From the NCBI RefSeq assembly GCF_040110915.1, contig NZ_CP157793.1, positions 1,996,939 to 2,060,938 of the forward strand: a stretch of 64,000 nt of DNA. The letters are read 5' to 3'. Position 1 is the stretch's first letter. Each line of letters opens with the position of its first letter. The notes under the pieces are model-generated. The model did not search any database. It saw only the letters and a list, made by a program, of their open reading frames with translations, and had not been told where the DNA came from. The stretch comes from Stappia sp. GTDB lineage: Bacteria > Pseudomonadota > Alphaproteobacteria > Rhizobiales > Stappiaceae. Both the position numbers and the translations under genes were made by a program. Positions 37,252 to 46,472 of the stretch are shown one piece after another.

Positions 37252-37597
37252 GAACCCGGCTCGTTTGCCCCTGAATTGTCTCGGCGCGCCGCCCGAAAAC
37301 CCGCGTGCACGGCGGTCGCATTCCCTCGGCTCTCGCCCTGAGGCTCTCGCCCAAAGTCTCTCGCCCTGAGTCTCTCGAAAGGACCCAGGCGCACCGCCGG
37401 GGCGGTTGCGATGCGGAGCCGCCAAACCACCGGACCGCGACGCGGCGCCGGCCGCTGCGAAATCCGTCCCCGCAAACCCGCTCTCGCGACGCGGACCGAC
37501 CGCGAGACGGACGATGCACGCGCGATTTTCCGGTCGCCGTTGCGTCCTGTCTCGGCGACCAATATGGCGATGCTGAGGCGCAGCTGGCGCCCGCGCG
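37252..37597. other. Intergenic region between amidase and PBP1A genes
   Basis: 346 bases containing the 14-base tandem repeat at 37328-37383 and otherwise unremarkable GC-rich sequence. No gene is supported here. Confidence 0.5.
37328..37383. repeat. 14-base tandem repeat, nearly four copies
   Basis: Four adjacent 14-base units: GGCTCTCGCCCTGA, GGCTCTCGCCCAAA, GTCTCTCGCCCTGA and a diverged GTCTCTCGAAAGGA. They lie in the gap upstream of the PBP1A gene, about 80 bases before its start. A period of 14 is not a codon multiple, which fits non-coding DNA. Copy number could vary between strains. Confidence 0.85.
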
Positions 37598-38944
37598 TTA
37601 TTGCCCCGGCGCCGCGGACGGCGCAAGCGTCTCCTTCGGTGCTTCCGCCGTTTGCGACAGCAAGGCGGCGGAGGATCCGCTGCGCCGCGCGAAATAGCGG
37701 TCGATCGCGACGATGATGGCGTCGGACATGCGCTCGCGCCACTCGCTCGTCGTCATCAGCTTCTCGTCCAGCCGATTCGACAGATAGCCGAGCTCCACCA
37801 GCGCGGACGGCACGTCATGCGCCGTCAGCACCCGGAATCCGGCGGATCGATGCGGGTTTTTCACCAGTTGCGCGGAGCCCCGCAACTCGTCGACCAGCGT
37901 GCGCGCGAACAGGAAGGAGAACTTCTTGGTCTCCATGCGCGCGAGGTCGACCAGAATGTCGGTGACGTCGTCCGCCTCGTCGGCGAGATCGATGCCGGCG
38001 ATCACGTCGGAGCGGTTCTCGCGTTCGGCGAGCGCGGCGGCGACCGCATCGCTGGCCTTTTCCGACAGGGTGTAGACGCCGGCCCCGCGCACCTCGTTAC
38101 GCCCGATGCGCACCGAATCGGCGTGGATCGAGACGAGCAGATCGGCCTGGTGTCCGCGCGCGATCTCAACCCGCTCGCGCAGCGGGATGAAGATGTCCTC
38201 CTCGCGCGTCATATGCACGGTGTAACGCCCGGTTTCGACCAGCTTGCGGTGAAGCAGGCTCGAGAAGTCCAGGACGACGGCCTTTTCCAGCGTGCCGCCC
38301 GAGCCGACCGCCCCGGTGTCGATGCCGCCGTGCCCCGGATCGAGCACGATGATCGGCCGCCCGTTGCCGCTCGCCGTCCGGAGATCGCCCTTGGCGCCGC
38401 GCTGCGACGGCGCGGCGGCGGCGCGCGCCTGCTCCGCGGCCGTCTCCAGAAAGGCCGCGCGCGTGGTCTTCACCACGTCGAGAACGAGCCGCGCCGGCTG
38501 CTCCGACACCGGCGGCAGAACGAAGGCCTTGTCGACCGCGACCGGCGCGGCGGCGTCGAGAACGATCCGCGACTTGCCGGCGGCGAACAGACCGTGACGC
38601 CAGTCCGAGATCAGACCGATGCCCTCGCGCGTCGCGGCCGGCTCCAGATCGAAGCGCACTTCCGGCAGGTCAACGACGATGCGATAGGGATCGGACAGGG
38701 TCCGCACGGCGAATTCCACCGGCGCGGAGAGATCGACGATGAAGCGGGTGCGCGCCTCGTCGCCGGCCAGCCGCGCGTCGCGCGCCACCGGCACGTCATG
38801 CGTGTTTTCCGCCTGCGCCGCCTGGACCCAGCCACTCCCGAAGGACTGCGGCGCGATCGCCGAGATCGCAAGCGCCAGAAGTGCCGCGATCGCCCGGCCG
38901 GTCCCGCCGGTCTTGCCTGCCCTCGCTGATGCGTGCCGAACCAT
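37598..38944 (-). CDS. N-acetylmuramoyl-L-alanine amidase (AMIN + Amidase_3)
   Basis: A 448-residue exported amidase that cleaves the bond between the glycan and the stem peptide. A signal peptide (about residues 1-40) is followed by an AMIN targeting domain (TRFIVDLSAPVEFAVRTL to VVDLPEVRF) and an Amidase_3 catalytic domain. Zinc ligands appear in IIVLDPGHGGIDTG, a following Glu (LEKAVVLDFS), and LLVSIHADSV; the late VPSALVELGYLSN carries the catalytic Glu. ATG 38944 is chosen for the signal peptide. It heads the minus-strand string leading to PBP1A and prfB. AmiC is the nearest named type. Confidence 0.92.
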   Translation of the reverse strand: MVRHASARAGKTGGTGRAIAALLALAISAIAPQSFGSGWVQAAQAENTHDVPVARDARLAGDEARTRFIVDLSAPVEFAVRTLSDPYRIVVDLPEVRFDLEPAATREGIGLISDWRHGLFAAGKSRIVLDAAAPVAVDKAFVLPPVSEQPARLVLDVVKTTRAAFLETAAEQARAAAAPSQRGAKGDLRTASGNGRPIIVLDPGHGGIDTGAVGSGGTLEKAVVLDFSSLLHRKLVETGRYTVHMTREEDIFIPLRERVEIARGHQADLLVSIHADSVRIGRNEVRGAGVYTLSEKASDAVAAALAERENRSDVIAGIDLADEADDVTDILVDLARMETKKFSFLFARTLVDELRGSAQLVKNPHRSAGFRVLTAHDVPSALVELGYLSNRLDEKLMTTSEWRERMSDAIIVAIDRYFARRSGSSAALLSQTAEAPKETLAPSAAPGQ

Positions 38945-39772
38945 GATCACCCGTATCCAGCCTTCGCCTGTCGTTGCCCTGCCGCCCTGCCCGCTGCCCC
39001 GCCCGCACAAGCCCGACCGCACAAGGAAATCCGCGCGCCTCGACGACCGCGCCCGGTCGCCGCGCATCGCGCGCCACGTTGCGTCCGATCGGCCCCGCCT
39101 CACTTAACTCATAGGCAAGTTAACCTTTCATTGACAATAACCGCTTTCGCGCAATCGGCGAGCCGCGTTGCGGTGTTCATCTCGCGAGCGTACTTGCCAT
39201 CCCCTTCCCGCGACCGTAAAAGGAAGTGAACGGGTCCCGATCTCGAATGCGATTCGAGCCGGGGCGTCACGGTGCCCGCTAACGGCGTCCGGTTCCGCCA
39301 ACTGTCCTTGCGTCATCCGCGAAAGATCGATTGGCGACGGCGCCCGACCGGGAGGCCGGTTCGCGCAAGCGTTCGCAGGTGAACGGCAGCCACGCGGCCT
39401 TTACAATCCCGCGACGGCATGACGGCTTCGCACGGACGCACGCAGCGGCCCGAACCATCCGGACATCCCGTTCACGGTTTCCGGCCGGCGGCACGATCGC
39501 CGACGCGGAAGACGACGCATGCAATCTCGGTCGGTCCTCACAGTCCGGCAACCGACAACATGATCAATTGGGCGCGGCCATGACCAGATGCGCGAAGACG
39601 ATCCGACCCGGACTGGAGGTCGCCGTGGCAGGCGCTTCCCGTTCCGCGCTGATCGCCGCGCGACGTGCGCTCGCCCTCCTATTCCAAGGCAAGAACAGAA
39701 CGACCGCTCACTCGCTCATGCGGGCGCGCCGAGTGCGCAGCTTCGCCGCGACGGTCGTGGAGATCCCCATCA
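38945..39772. other. Long divergent region: amidase promoter and rne leader
   Basis: 828 bases without a supported gene. It holds a probable amidase promoter (39108-39137, minus) and AT-rich motifs around 39104-39140. The remaining about 600 bases would be the RNase E upstream region and leader. Long structured rne leaders that mediate autoregulation by RNase E are known in E. coli; the same role here is inference. No small RNA is evident by eye. Confidence 0.5.
39108..39137 (-). promoter_or_regulatory. Probable promoter of the amidase gene, with GTTAACC element
   Basis: On the minus strand TTGTCA (39137-39132) and TATGAG (39113-39108) are 18 bases apart. The spacer contains GGTTAAC, and an inverted repeat TTAACT/AGTTAA spans 39104-39123. 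The GTTAACCTT core (39119-39127, plus) matches the element upstream of the M23 gene at 28761. It resembles a CtrA half-site. Confidence 0.45.
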
Positions 39773-42511
39773 ATGGCAAACAAGATGCTCATCGACGCCG
39801 CGCACCCGGAGGAAACCCGGGTTGTCGTCGTGCGTGGCAACAGGGTCGAAGAATTTGATTTCGAGGCCGCCAACCGCAAACAGCTTCGCGGCAACATTTA
39901 TCTGGCGAAGGTAACCCGGGTCGAACCCTCGCTTCAGGCGGCCTTCGTCGATTACGGCGGCAACAGGCACGGCTTCCTCGCCTTCGGCGAGATCCATCCC
40001 GACTACTACCAGATCCCGGTCGCCGACCGTCAGGCCCTGCTCGAAGAGGAAGAGGCGGAGGCCCGCAGCAACGACAGCGACGAGGCCGCCGAAAAGCCGG
40101 CGAAGCCCAAGCGCCGCCGCGGCAGGGCCGCCAAGGCCGAGACCGAGGACGCGTCGGTCGCCTCCGAGGAGAGCGGCGAAGCCAGCGGCGATGCCGACGG
40201 CAACGGCGACGCGGACAATGGCGACTCCGACAACGGCGACACGGATGTGGAATCCGTCGGCGCCGAGGACGCGCTGGAAGAGGTGCCGCAGCGCGCCCGC
40301 CGCCAGCGCAAGCAGTACAAGATCCAGGAGGTGATCAAGCGTCGGCAGATCCTGCTGGTGCAGGTCGTCAAGGAGGAACGCGGCAACAAGGGCGCCGCGC
40401 TGACCACCTATCTGTCGCTTGCCGGCCGCTACTCGGTGTTGATGCCGAACACCGCGCGCGGCGGCGGCATCTCGCGCAAGATCACCAATCCGACCGACCG
40501 CAAGCGGCTGAAGAAGATCGCCTCGGAACTGGAAGTGCCGCAGGGCATGGGCGTGATCCTGCGCACCGCCGGCGCCAGCCGCACCAAGGCGGAGATCAAG
40601 CGCGACTTCGAGTATCTGATGCGGCTTTGGGAGAATGTGCGCGACCTCACGCTGCAATCCTCCGCGCCCTATCTCGTCTATGAGGAGGGCTCGCTGATCA
40701 AGCGCTCGATCCGCGACCTCTACAACAAGGATATCGACCAGGTCCTTGTCGCCGGCGACGAGGGCTATCGCGAGGCCAAGGACTTCATGCGCATGCTCAT
40801 GCCGAGCCATGCCAAGAACGTCCAGCCCTACAAGGACGCGACGCCCGTCTTCTCGCGCTTCATGGTGGAATCGCAGCTCGACGCGATGTTCTCGCCGCAG
40901 GTGACGCTGAAGTCCGGCGGCTACATCGTCATCAACCAGACGGAAGCGCTGGTGGCCATCGACGTGAACTCGGGCAAGTCGACGCGCGAGCACAACATCG
41001 AGGACACGGCCGTCCAGACCAATCTGGAAGCGGCGGAAGAGGTCGCGCGCCAGCTGCGCCTGCGCGATCTCGCGGGTCTCATCGTGATCGATTTCATCGA
41101 CATGGAGGAGAACAAGAACAACCGCGCCGTCGAACGCAAGCTCAAGGACTGCCTGAAGAACGACCGGGCCCGCATCCAGGTCGGGCGGATCTCGCACTTC
41201 GGCCTGCTGGAGATGTCGCGCCAGCGCATCCGCACCGGCGTTCTGGAAAGCTCCATGACGCCCTGCCCGCATTGCCACGGCACGGGCATGATCCGCTCGG
41301 TGGAGTCGGTGGCGCTGCATGTGCTGCGCTCGCTGGAGGATCAGCTGCTCAAGGGCGCGACGCACAATCTCATCGTGCGCACCACCACGGACGCCGCGCT
41401 CTATATCCTCAACCAGAAGCGCGCGCATCTGTCGGACCTCGAGGCCCGCTTCGGGCTGGAGATCGACGTGCAGGCCGGCGAAATGGCCAACGGCCAGCAT
41501 TACACCCTGGAAAAGGGCGAGCCCATCGCCCGGGACGAGGACGGCCTGCCGCTCGTGCAGCCCTCTTCCGTGACGCCGCTGATCGTCGGCGAGGACGCGC
41601 CGGAGCCCAACGAACGCTCCGAAGAGCGCGCGGACGACCGCCGCAGCGAGACCTCGGACGAGGAGGACGCCGGCAACCGCAACAAGCGCCGCCGCCGCCG
41701 CCGCCGCAAGAAGCCGGGCGACGAACACCACGCCGCCGGCGACGAGGCGGAGGAGAACGCAACGACCTCCCAGGAGGACGACGAGACCGGGGCCGAGGCC
41801 CGCGACGGCGATGCGGATGCCGATGGCGAGAGCGAGGACGAGAAGTCCAGGCGCAAGCGCCGGCGCGGACGCCGGGGCGGACGCCGCAGCCGCCGCGACG
41901 GCGAGGGCAACGGCGACACGGCCAATGCCGATGCGCAGGGCGAAGGCGATACTGGCACCGACAACGCCGGGGATGACACGCCGGATCAGCGAGGCGAAGG
42001 CGACGCAGGCACCGGCGCGCCGGAAGTGAGCGCAAGCGCGGAACACGAGGCGCCCGAAACCCGGACGCCGGAGACCGAAGCCCCCGCCACGGCGTCGCAG
42101 GAACCTGCGTCTAAGGATGAACCTGCGTCTGAGGACGCATCCGCCGGGGACCCGGCCGCCGCCGAGACATCTTTCCATGAGGCGCCGTCCGGGGACGTGA
42201 CGGCGGAAGAGCCGGCGGCCGAGGTCGCGGATACCCCGCGCGCCGAACAGGTCCCCCATCAGGCCGAAGAGGCCGAAGGGTCTGGCAACGTCGAAAGCGC
42301 GGCCGAAACACCGGATGAGACCGCCGAGGCGGCCCCGACCGAGCCGGAGAGCGTCGAAACGCCCGAGCCGGAAACGTCCGACACCGCGCCCGAGGCGCCG
42401 GCCGAGCCGGTCGTGGTGCGCGAGACCGTCACCGAGGAAGGCGACACGCGCACCGAGGACGATCCCGAGCCCAAGCGCTCGGGCTGGTGGCAGCGGCGCA
42501 GCTTCTTCTGA
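39773..42511 (+). CDS. rne: Ribonuclease E
   Basis: A 912-residue endoribonuclease for mRNA decay and rRNA/tRNA maturation. The S1 domain (from ETRVVVVRGNRVEEFDFE) is split by an acidic/Lys-Arg insert of about 90 residues (about 88-175), usual in alphaproteobacteria. The catalytic core has metal-binding Asp residues near 397 (VAIDVNSGK) and 440 (IVIDFIDM), and the zinc link CPHCHGTG near 497-504. The tail (about 600-912) is disordered, with Arg-rich blocks near 640 and 692 and a long Glu/Asp/Ala/Pro stretch, fitting degradosome scaffolding. ATG 39773 gives the conserved MANKMLIDA start. Confidence 0.96.
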   Translation: MANKMLIDAAHPEETRVVVVRGNRVEEFDFEAANRKQLRGNIYLAKVTRVEPSLQAAFVDYGGNRHGFLAFGEIHPDYYQIPVADRQALLEEEEAEARSNDSDEAAEKPAKPKRRRGRAAKAETEDASVASEESGEASGDADGNGDADNGDSDNGDTDVESVGAEDALEEVPQRARRQRKQYKIQEVIKRRQILLVQVVKEERGNKGAALTTYLSLAGRYSVLMPNTARGGGISRKITNPTDRKRLKKIASELEVPQGMGVILRTAGASRTKAEIKRDFEYLMRLWENVRDLTLQSSAPYLVYEEGSLIKRSIRDLYNKDIDQVLVAGDEGYREAKDFMRMLMPSHAKNVQPYKDATPVFSRFMVESQLDAMFSPQVTLKSGGYIVINQTEALVAIDVNSGKSTREHNIEDTAVQTNLEAAEEVARQLRLRDLAGLIVIDFIDMEENKNNRAVERKLKDCLKNDRARIQVGRISHFGLLEMSRQRIRTGVLESSMTPCPHCHGTGMIRSVESVALHVLRSLEDQLLKGATHNLIVRTTTDAALYILNQKRAHLSDLEARFGLEIDVQAGEMANGQHYTLEKGEPIARDEDGLPLVQPSSVTPLIVGEDAPEPNERSEERADDRRSETSDEEDAGNRNKRRRRRRRKKPGDEHHAAGDEAEENATTSQEDDETGAEARDGDADADGESEDEKSRRKRRRGRRGGRRSRRDGEGNGDTANADAQGEGDTGTDNAGDDTPDQRGEGDAGTGAPEVSASAEHEAPETRTPETEAPATASQEPASKDEPASEDASAGDPAAAETSFHEAPSGDVTAEEPAAEVADTPRAEQVPHQAEEAEGSGNVESAAETPDETAEAAPTEPESVETPEPETSDTAPEAPAEPVVVRETVTEEGDTRTEDDPEPKRSGWWQRRSFF

Positions 42512-42606
42512 AAGGCGCTGGCGGACCGGCTTGCCGGGCGGCGTCGCTGACCGGCACGCGTGACCGGGCCCGGCACGGCTGCAAGGCCCATCGCACGATT
42601 GACGCA

Positions 42607-42638
42607 AACGGCCCGCGACACATCTCGCGGGCCGTTTT
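42607..42638 (+). terminator. Intrinsic terminator after rne
   Basis: A perfect 12-base stem (AACGGCCCGCGA with TCGCGGGCCGTT) with a six-base loop, ending in a four-T run, about 95 bases after the rne stop. Confidence 0.88.
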
Positions 42639-42842
42639 GCCGTCTGAAGCCCAGAGTTTTGCGGGTCGAGGATTTTCGGGTGCGAATGGGTTGCCGCGTG
42701 GCATCGCCTGCGTCGACCGGCCCTGAGCGCCTTGGCGTCGCGGGCCGGGCCAGGAGGTCACCGAGGCCGGCGCAACGCCACCGCGACACAACTGCAAAGC
42801 GCAGGGCTGCATGGCCTGAGGGCAAGCTGGAGGAAAACCGAC

Positions 42843-43172
42843 ATGCCGACCATCGCCGCCTATCTGGGCGCGGCCCTTGCCGAAATCGCGGGGTGTTTCG
42901 CCTTCTGGGCCTGGCTGCGTCTCGACAAGCCGGTCTGGTGGCTGCTTCCCGGCCTGGCGTCGCTGGCCCTCTTCGCCTATCTGCTGACGCTGGTCGACAG
43001 CGCCGCCGCCGGGCGGACCTATGCCGCCTATGGCGGGGTCTATATCGCGAGTTCGCTCGTGTGGCTGTGGGCGGTGGAGGGCGTCGCGCCGGACCGTTGG
43101 GATGTCGCCGGCGCGCTCCTGTGCCTCGTCGGCGCCGCCGTGATCATCGCCGCACCGCGCGCGGCCGGCTGA
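42843..43172 (+). CDS. YnfA family membrane protein
   Basis: A 109-residue inner-membrane protein with four hydrophobic segments. [28 protein letters not shown] and [24 protein letters not shown] are the signatures of the YnfA (UPF0060) family, distantly related to small multidrug-resistance exporters. The physiological role is unsettled. ATG 42843 with GGAGG upstream is chosen; an upstream in-frame ATG at 42732 lacks family homology. Convergent with the aminotransferase gene, 31 bases apart. Confidence 0.93.
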   Translation: MPTIAAYLGAALAEIAGCFAFWAWLRLDKPVWWLLPGLASLALFAYLLTLVDSAAAGRTYAAYGGVYIASSLVWLWAVEGVAPDRWDVAGALLCLVGAAVIIAAPRAAG

Positions 43173-43203
43173 CCGGCGGTCGCCCCTGACCGCGCTCCTG
43201 CCC

Positions 43204-44364
43204 TCACCCCTGTTTCGGCAGCCAGTCGGCCAGCCGGTCCATTGCCGCGCGGATGACCGCATGGTCCCCGGCGAAGGAGAAGCGGATGTAGGCATGGCCG
43301 TTGACGGGGTCGAAGTCCGGCCCCGGCGTGGCGGCGATGCCCGCCTCCTCCAGCATGCGCGCGGCGAAATCGGCGCTGTCGTTGGAGAAGGGCCGCACGC
43401 TCGCGTAGCAGTAGAACGCGCCGTCCACGGGGAGCATCTCGGTGAAGCCGAGCCCCGGCAGCCGCTCCAGCAGCAGCTTGCGGTTCGCCGCATAACCGGC
43501 CTTGATCGCCTCCAGTTCCTCCGTGGCGCCGAAGGCCGCCGTCGCCGCGATCTGCGAGAGTTCGGGCGGCGAGATGTAGAGGCTCTGGGCGAGGCGTTCC
43601 ACGGGCCGCACCAGGCTTTCCGGCAGAACCATCCAGCCGATGCGCCAGCCGGTCATGCAGTAGTATTTGGAGAAGCTGTTGAGCACGATCGCCTTGTCGG
43701 AGAAGGCCAGCGCCGTCTGCTGCTCTCCCTGGAAGACAAGGCCGTGATAGATCTCGTCGGAGATAAACCACAGGCCCATGTCGTCGCAGGTCGCGATCAG
43801 CGCCTTCAGGGCGTCCGGCGCCATCATCGTGCCGGTGGGATTGTTCGGCGAGGCAACCAGCACGCCGGTGAGCGGCGCCTCGCGATGCGCCGCCTCGACC
43901 AGTTCCGGCGTCAGCGCCCAGCGGGTCTCCGCCCCGACCTCGATCTCCACCGCCTCGATGCCGAGCGCCTTGAGGATGTTGCGATAGGCCGGATAGCCGG
44001 GCGCGGCGATGGCGATGCGGTCTCCGGGATCGAAGGCCGCGAGAAAGGCGAGATTGAAGCCCGCCGACGAGCCGGTCGTTGCGAGGATGCGCGTTTCCGG
44101 CACCTCGACGCCATAGGTCGCGCGGTAGTGATCGCTGATCGCGTGGCGCAGCGGCGGCAGGCCGCGCGCTTCCGTGTAGCCGAGCCGGCCCCGCGCCAGG
44201 GCGGCCTGCGCCGCCTCCATCGCCGCGCGCGGCGCGTTCGCCCCGGGCTGCCCGACTTCCATATGCAGGATATCCCGTCCCTCGGCCTCGAGCCGGTTGG
44301 CGCGCGCCAGAACGTCCATGGCGCGAAACGGAGCGACCTCGGAGCGCTTGGACGGATGGGGCAT
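43204..44364 (-). CDS. Class I/II pyridoxal-phosphate aminotransferase
   Basis: A 386-residue fold-type I aminotransferase. The PLP lysine lies in NSFSKYYCMTGWRIGW (SFSK), the Asn/Asp-Tyr cofactor contacts in SPNNPTGTM and FISDEIYHGLVF, and the substrate-carboxylate Arg near the end in HAYIRFSFAG. The sequence resembles aspartate-aminotransferase-like enzymes of the Ib subgroup, so aspartate, alanine or an aromatic amino acid may be the donor. The substrate cannot be fixed from sequence. ATG 44364 gives the conserved start. Confidence 0.88.
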   Translation of the reverse strand: MPHPSKRSEVAPFRAMDVLARANRLEAEGRDILHMEVGQPGANAPRAAMEAAQAALARGRLGYTEARGLPPLRHAISDHYRATYGVEVPETRILATTGSSAGFNLAFLAAFDPGDRIAIAAPGYPAYRNILKALGIEAVEIEVGAETRWALTPELVEAAHREAPLTGVLVASPNNPTGTMMAPDALKALIATCDDMGLWFISDEIYHGLVFQGEQQTALAFSDKAIVLNSFSKYYCMTGWRIGWMVLPESLVRPVERLAQSLYISPPELSQIAATAAFGATEELEAIKAGYAANRKLLLERLPGLGFTEMLPVDGAFYCYASVRPFSNDSADFAARMLEEAGIAATPGPDFDPVNGHAYIRFSFAGDHAVIRAAMDRLADWLPKQG

Positions 44365-44868
44365 GGGATATCCTTTCGTGCCTGACCCTGTCGGATGCGA
44401 TGTACCGTGCCGGCCGGGCGACCGGCCCGGTTCCGCGGCCCCGTCCCGCCCTGCCCATGTGACGCCGCAATTGCACCGTCTATGGGAAGGGCGTGGGGCG
44501 GGCCGCAGGATTGACCGCATCCGGGTTGGTCCCTACCCTTCCCGCGCGGGTCTGTCGAGTGCCGGCGCGACGCGCACGGGGGCGCGCGGCGATGCCCCCG
44601 CGATCCGGCCGGTTCCGCGTGCCGAGCGATTGTCAGGCCGACCGCGCTTCGGAACCGGCGATTGCGGCTCACGGCCAGGCCACGGTGACAAGGGCCGGAA
44701 TGGGCCGGGTCGACGTGATACGGGCCAGACCACGACGGACCGAAGCAGCATCGAGGGGCTTGCGTCCGGCCGGACCTGCTCCCCGGACGGCAGGACGTAA
44801 CGTAACAGAGCACGCCGTGGCCTGACGATCCGCGACCCGGCAACCGAGCGAACCAGCAGAGGGCTTGC
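44365..44868. other. Divergent intergenic region before the M48 gene
   Basis: 504 bases. TTGACC (44511-44516) and TACCCT (44534-44539), 17 bases apart, are a weak promoter candidate for the M48 gene. Nothing else is recognised, and no protein-coding signal is convincing. Confidence 0.35.
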
Positions 44869-46347
44869 ATGCGAGACCGTTTCCCCCCGATGCCCCGCCC
44901 CGAGTCGCGGACCGGACCGCCCCCCGCCCCGCAGCGCGTGCGACAGGGCCGTGTGACGGTCTTGGGCACGGGCCTTCGCAGCAGCCTGAAAAGAGGCCTG
45001 CGCAAGGGGATGGCCGTCGCCGCCGCCGCGACGATCGCCGCCACCGCCACGGTGCAGCCGGCCGCCGCGCAGCGCGGCATTCCGCTGGTGCGCGACGCGG
45101 AAACGGAAGCCCTGCTGCGCGACTATGCCGCGCCGATCTTCGACGCCGCCGGCATCGCCCGCTCGCAGGTCGACATCATCCTGATCAACAAGAAGGACTT
45201 CAACGCCTTCGTCGCCGATGCCCGCCGCATCTTCATCAACATCGGCGTCATTCTGGAAGCCGAAACGCCGGGCGAAGTAATCGGCGTGCTGGCCCATGAG
45301 ACCGGGCACATCAAGGGGAATCACCTTGTCCGCCTGCGCCAGGCGCTGGCGAACGCCCAGATCATGGCCGCCGTCGGCGTGCTGCTCGGCGCGGGCGCGG
45401 CGGCCGCCGGCTCGGCGGGCGGCGGCGCCGGCGCGCTCACCGCCGGCACGGGGCTGGCGCAGCGCTCCCTGCTCGCCTACCGTCGCGGCGAGGAGACCAA
45501 CGCCGACCGGGCCGCGCTGACCTTCCTGGAAAAGACCGGCCAGTCGGCCAAGGGCATGCTCAAGACCTTCAGCCGCTTCGCCGACCAGAACCTGTTTTCC
45601 GCGCAATACACCGATCCCTATTCGATCTCGCACCCGATGCCGCGCGAGCGCCTGGTGGCGCTGGAGACCAAGGCCCGCCAGAGCCCCTATTTCGACCGGC
45701 CCGCGCCGCCCGCGCTGCAGGCCCGCCACGACATGGTGCGCGCCAAGCTGCTCGCCTTCACCAGCCACCCGAACGTCGTGGCGCGCGCCTATCCGCGCTC
45801 CGACCGCTCGCTGCCGGCCGAATATGCACGCGCCGTGGCGACCATGCGCTCCAGCGGGCGGCGCGAGGCCGTCGACGCCATTGACGCGCTGATCCGGCGG
45901 CAGCCGAACAATCCCTATTTCCACGAGCTGAAGGGCCAGGCGCTCTTGGAATCGGGCAGCCCCCGCTCCGCCATCGCGCCCTTCCGGCAGGCGGTGGCGC
46001 TGAAGCCGCGCGAAGGCCAGTTCCAGATCTGGCTCGGCTTCGCGCTGGTGGCCTCCAACCAGCCCGAGCTTCTGCCCGAGGCGGAACGCGTGCTGAAGCT
46101 CGGCCTGCAGATGGACCCGAACTCGCATATCGGCTATGCGCAGCTTGCCATCGCACAGGGCCGCCAGGGCAAGACCGCCGAGGCGGATTTGTCCACCGCG
46201 CGCGGTCTGATGGCACGGGGCGATTTCCGGGCCGCGAAACGCTACGCGGCCCGCGCACAAGAAAAATTGAAGCGCGGCACCCCCGCATGGCTGCAGGCGG
46301 ATGATATCGTATCCTACAGGCCGCCGGATGTGCCGGGCCAGCGCTGA
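44869..46347 (+). CDS. M48-family metalloprotease with TPR repeats (BepA-like)
   Basis: A 492-residue exported zinc protease. A basic N-terminal stretch and a hydrophobic segment (about residues 48-67, ending QPAAAQ) form a long signal peptide. The M48 domain has HETGH in VLAHETGHIKGNH and the third ligand Glu in RRGEETNAD. The second half (about 315-480) consists of helical TPR-like repeats. BepA in E. coli assists and degrades outer-membrane proteins such as LptD, and this protein has the same layout. It is followed 125 bases later by a DsbA-like gene on the same strand, which fits an envelope quality-control pair. Confidence 0.92.
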   Translation: MRDRFPPMPRPESRTGPPPAPQRVRQGRVTVLGTGLRSSLKRGLRKGMAVAAAATIAATATVQPAAAQRGIPLVRDAETEALLRDYAAPIFDAAGIARSQVDIILINKKDFNAFVADARRIFINIGVILEAETPGEVIGVLAHETGHIKGNHLVRLRQALANAQIMAAVGVLLGAGAAAAGSAGGGAGALTAGTGLAQRSLLAYRRGEETNADRAALTFLEKTGQSAKGMLKTFSRFADQNLFSAQYTDPYSISHPMPRERLVALETKARQSPYFDRPAPPALQARHDMVRAKLLAFTSHPNVVARAYPRSDRSLPAEYARAVATMRSSGRREAVDAIDALIRRQPNNPYFHELKGQALLESGSPRSAIAPFRQAVALKPREGQFQIWLGFALVASNQPELLPEAERVLKLGLQMDPNSHIGYAQLAIAQGRQGKTAEADLSTARGLMARGDFRAAKRYAARAQEKLKRGTPAWLQADDIVSYRPPDVPGQR

Positions 46348-46472
46348 TCCGCCGGCACGGCCGAGGTGGCGGCGAGCGCCATTTCACGCAAGGTCGGTGG
46401 CCGCCTGAAGCCCACCGACGCCCATCGTATAGCTGAGCGCGGCCGATCGCGGTCCGCCACCTGGAGACCCAC

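Noticed and set aside
37328..37383. CRISPR-like array
   Set aside because: Repeats are adjacent with no spacers and are only 14 bases long; no cas genes are near. The 15-base array at 27753 fails for the same reasons.
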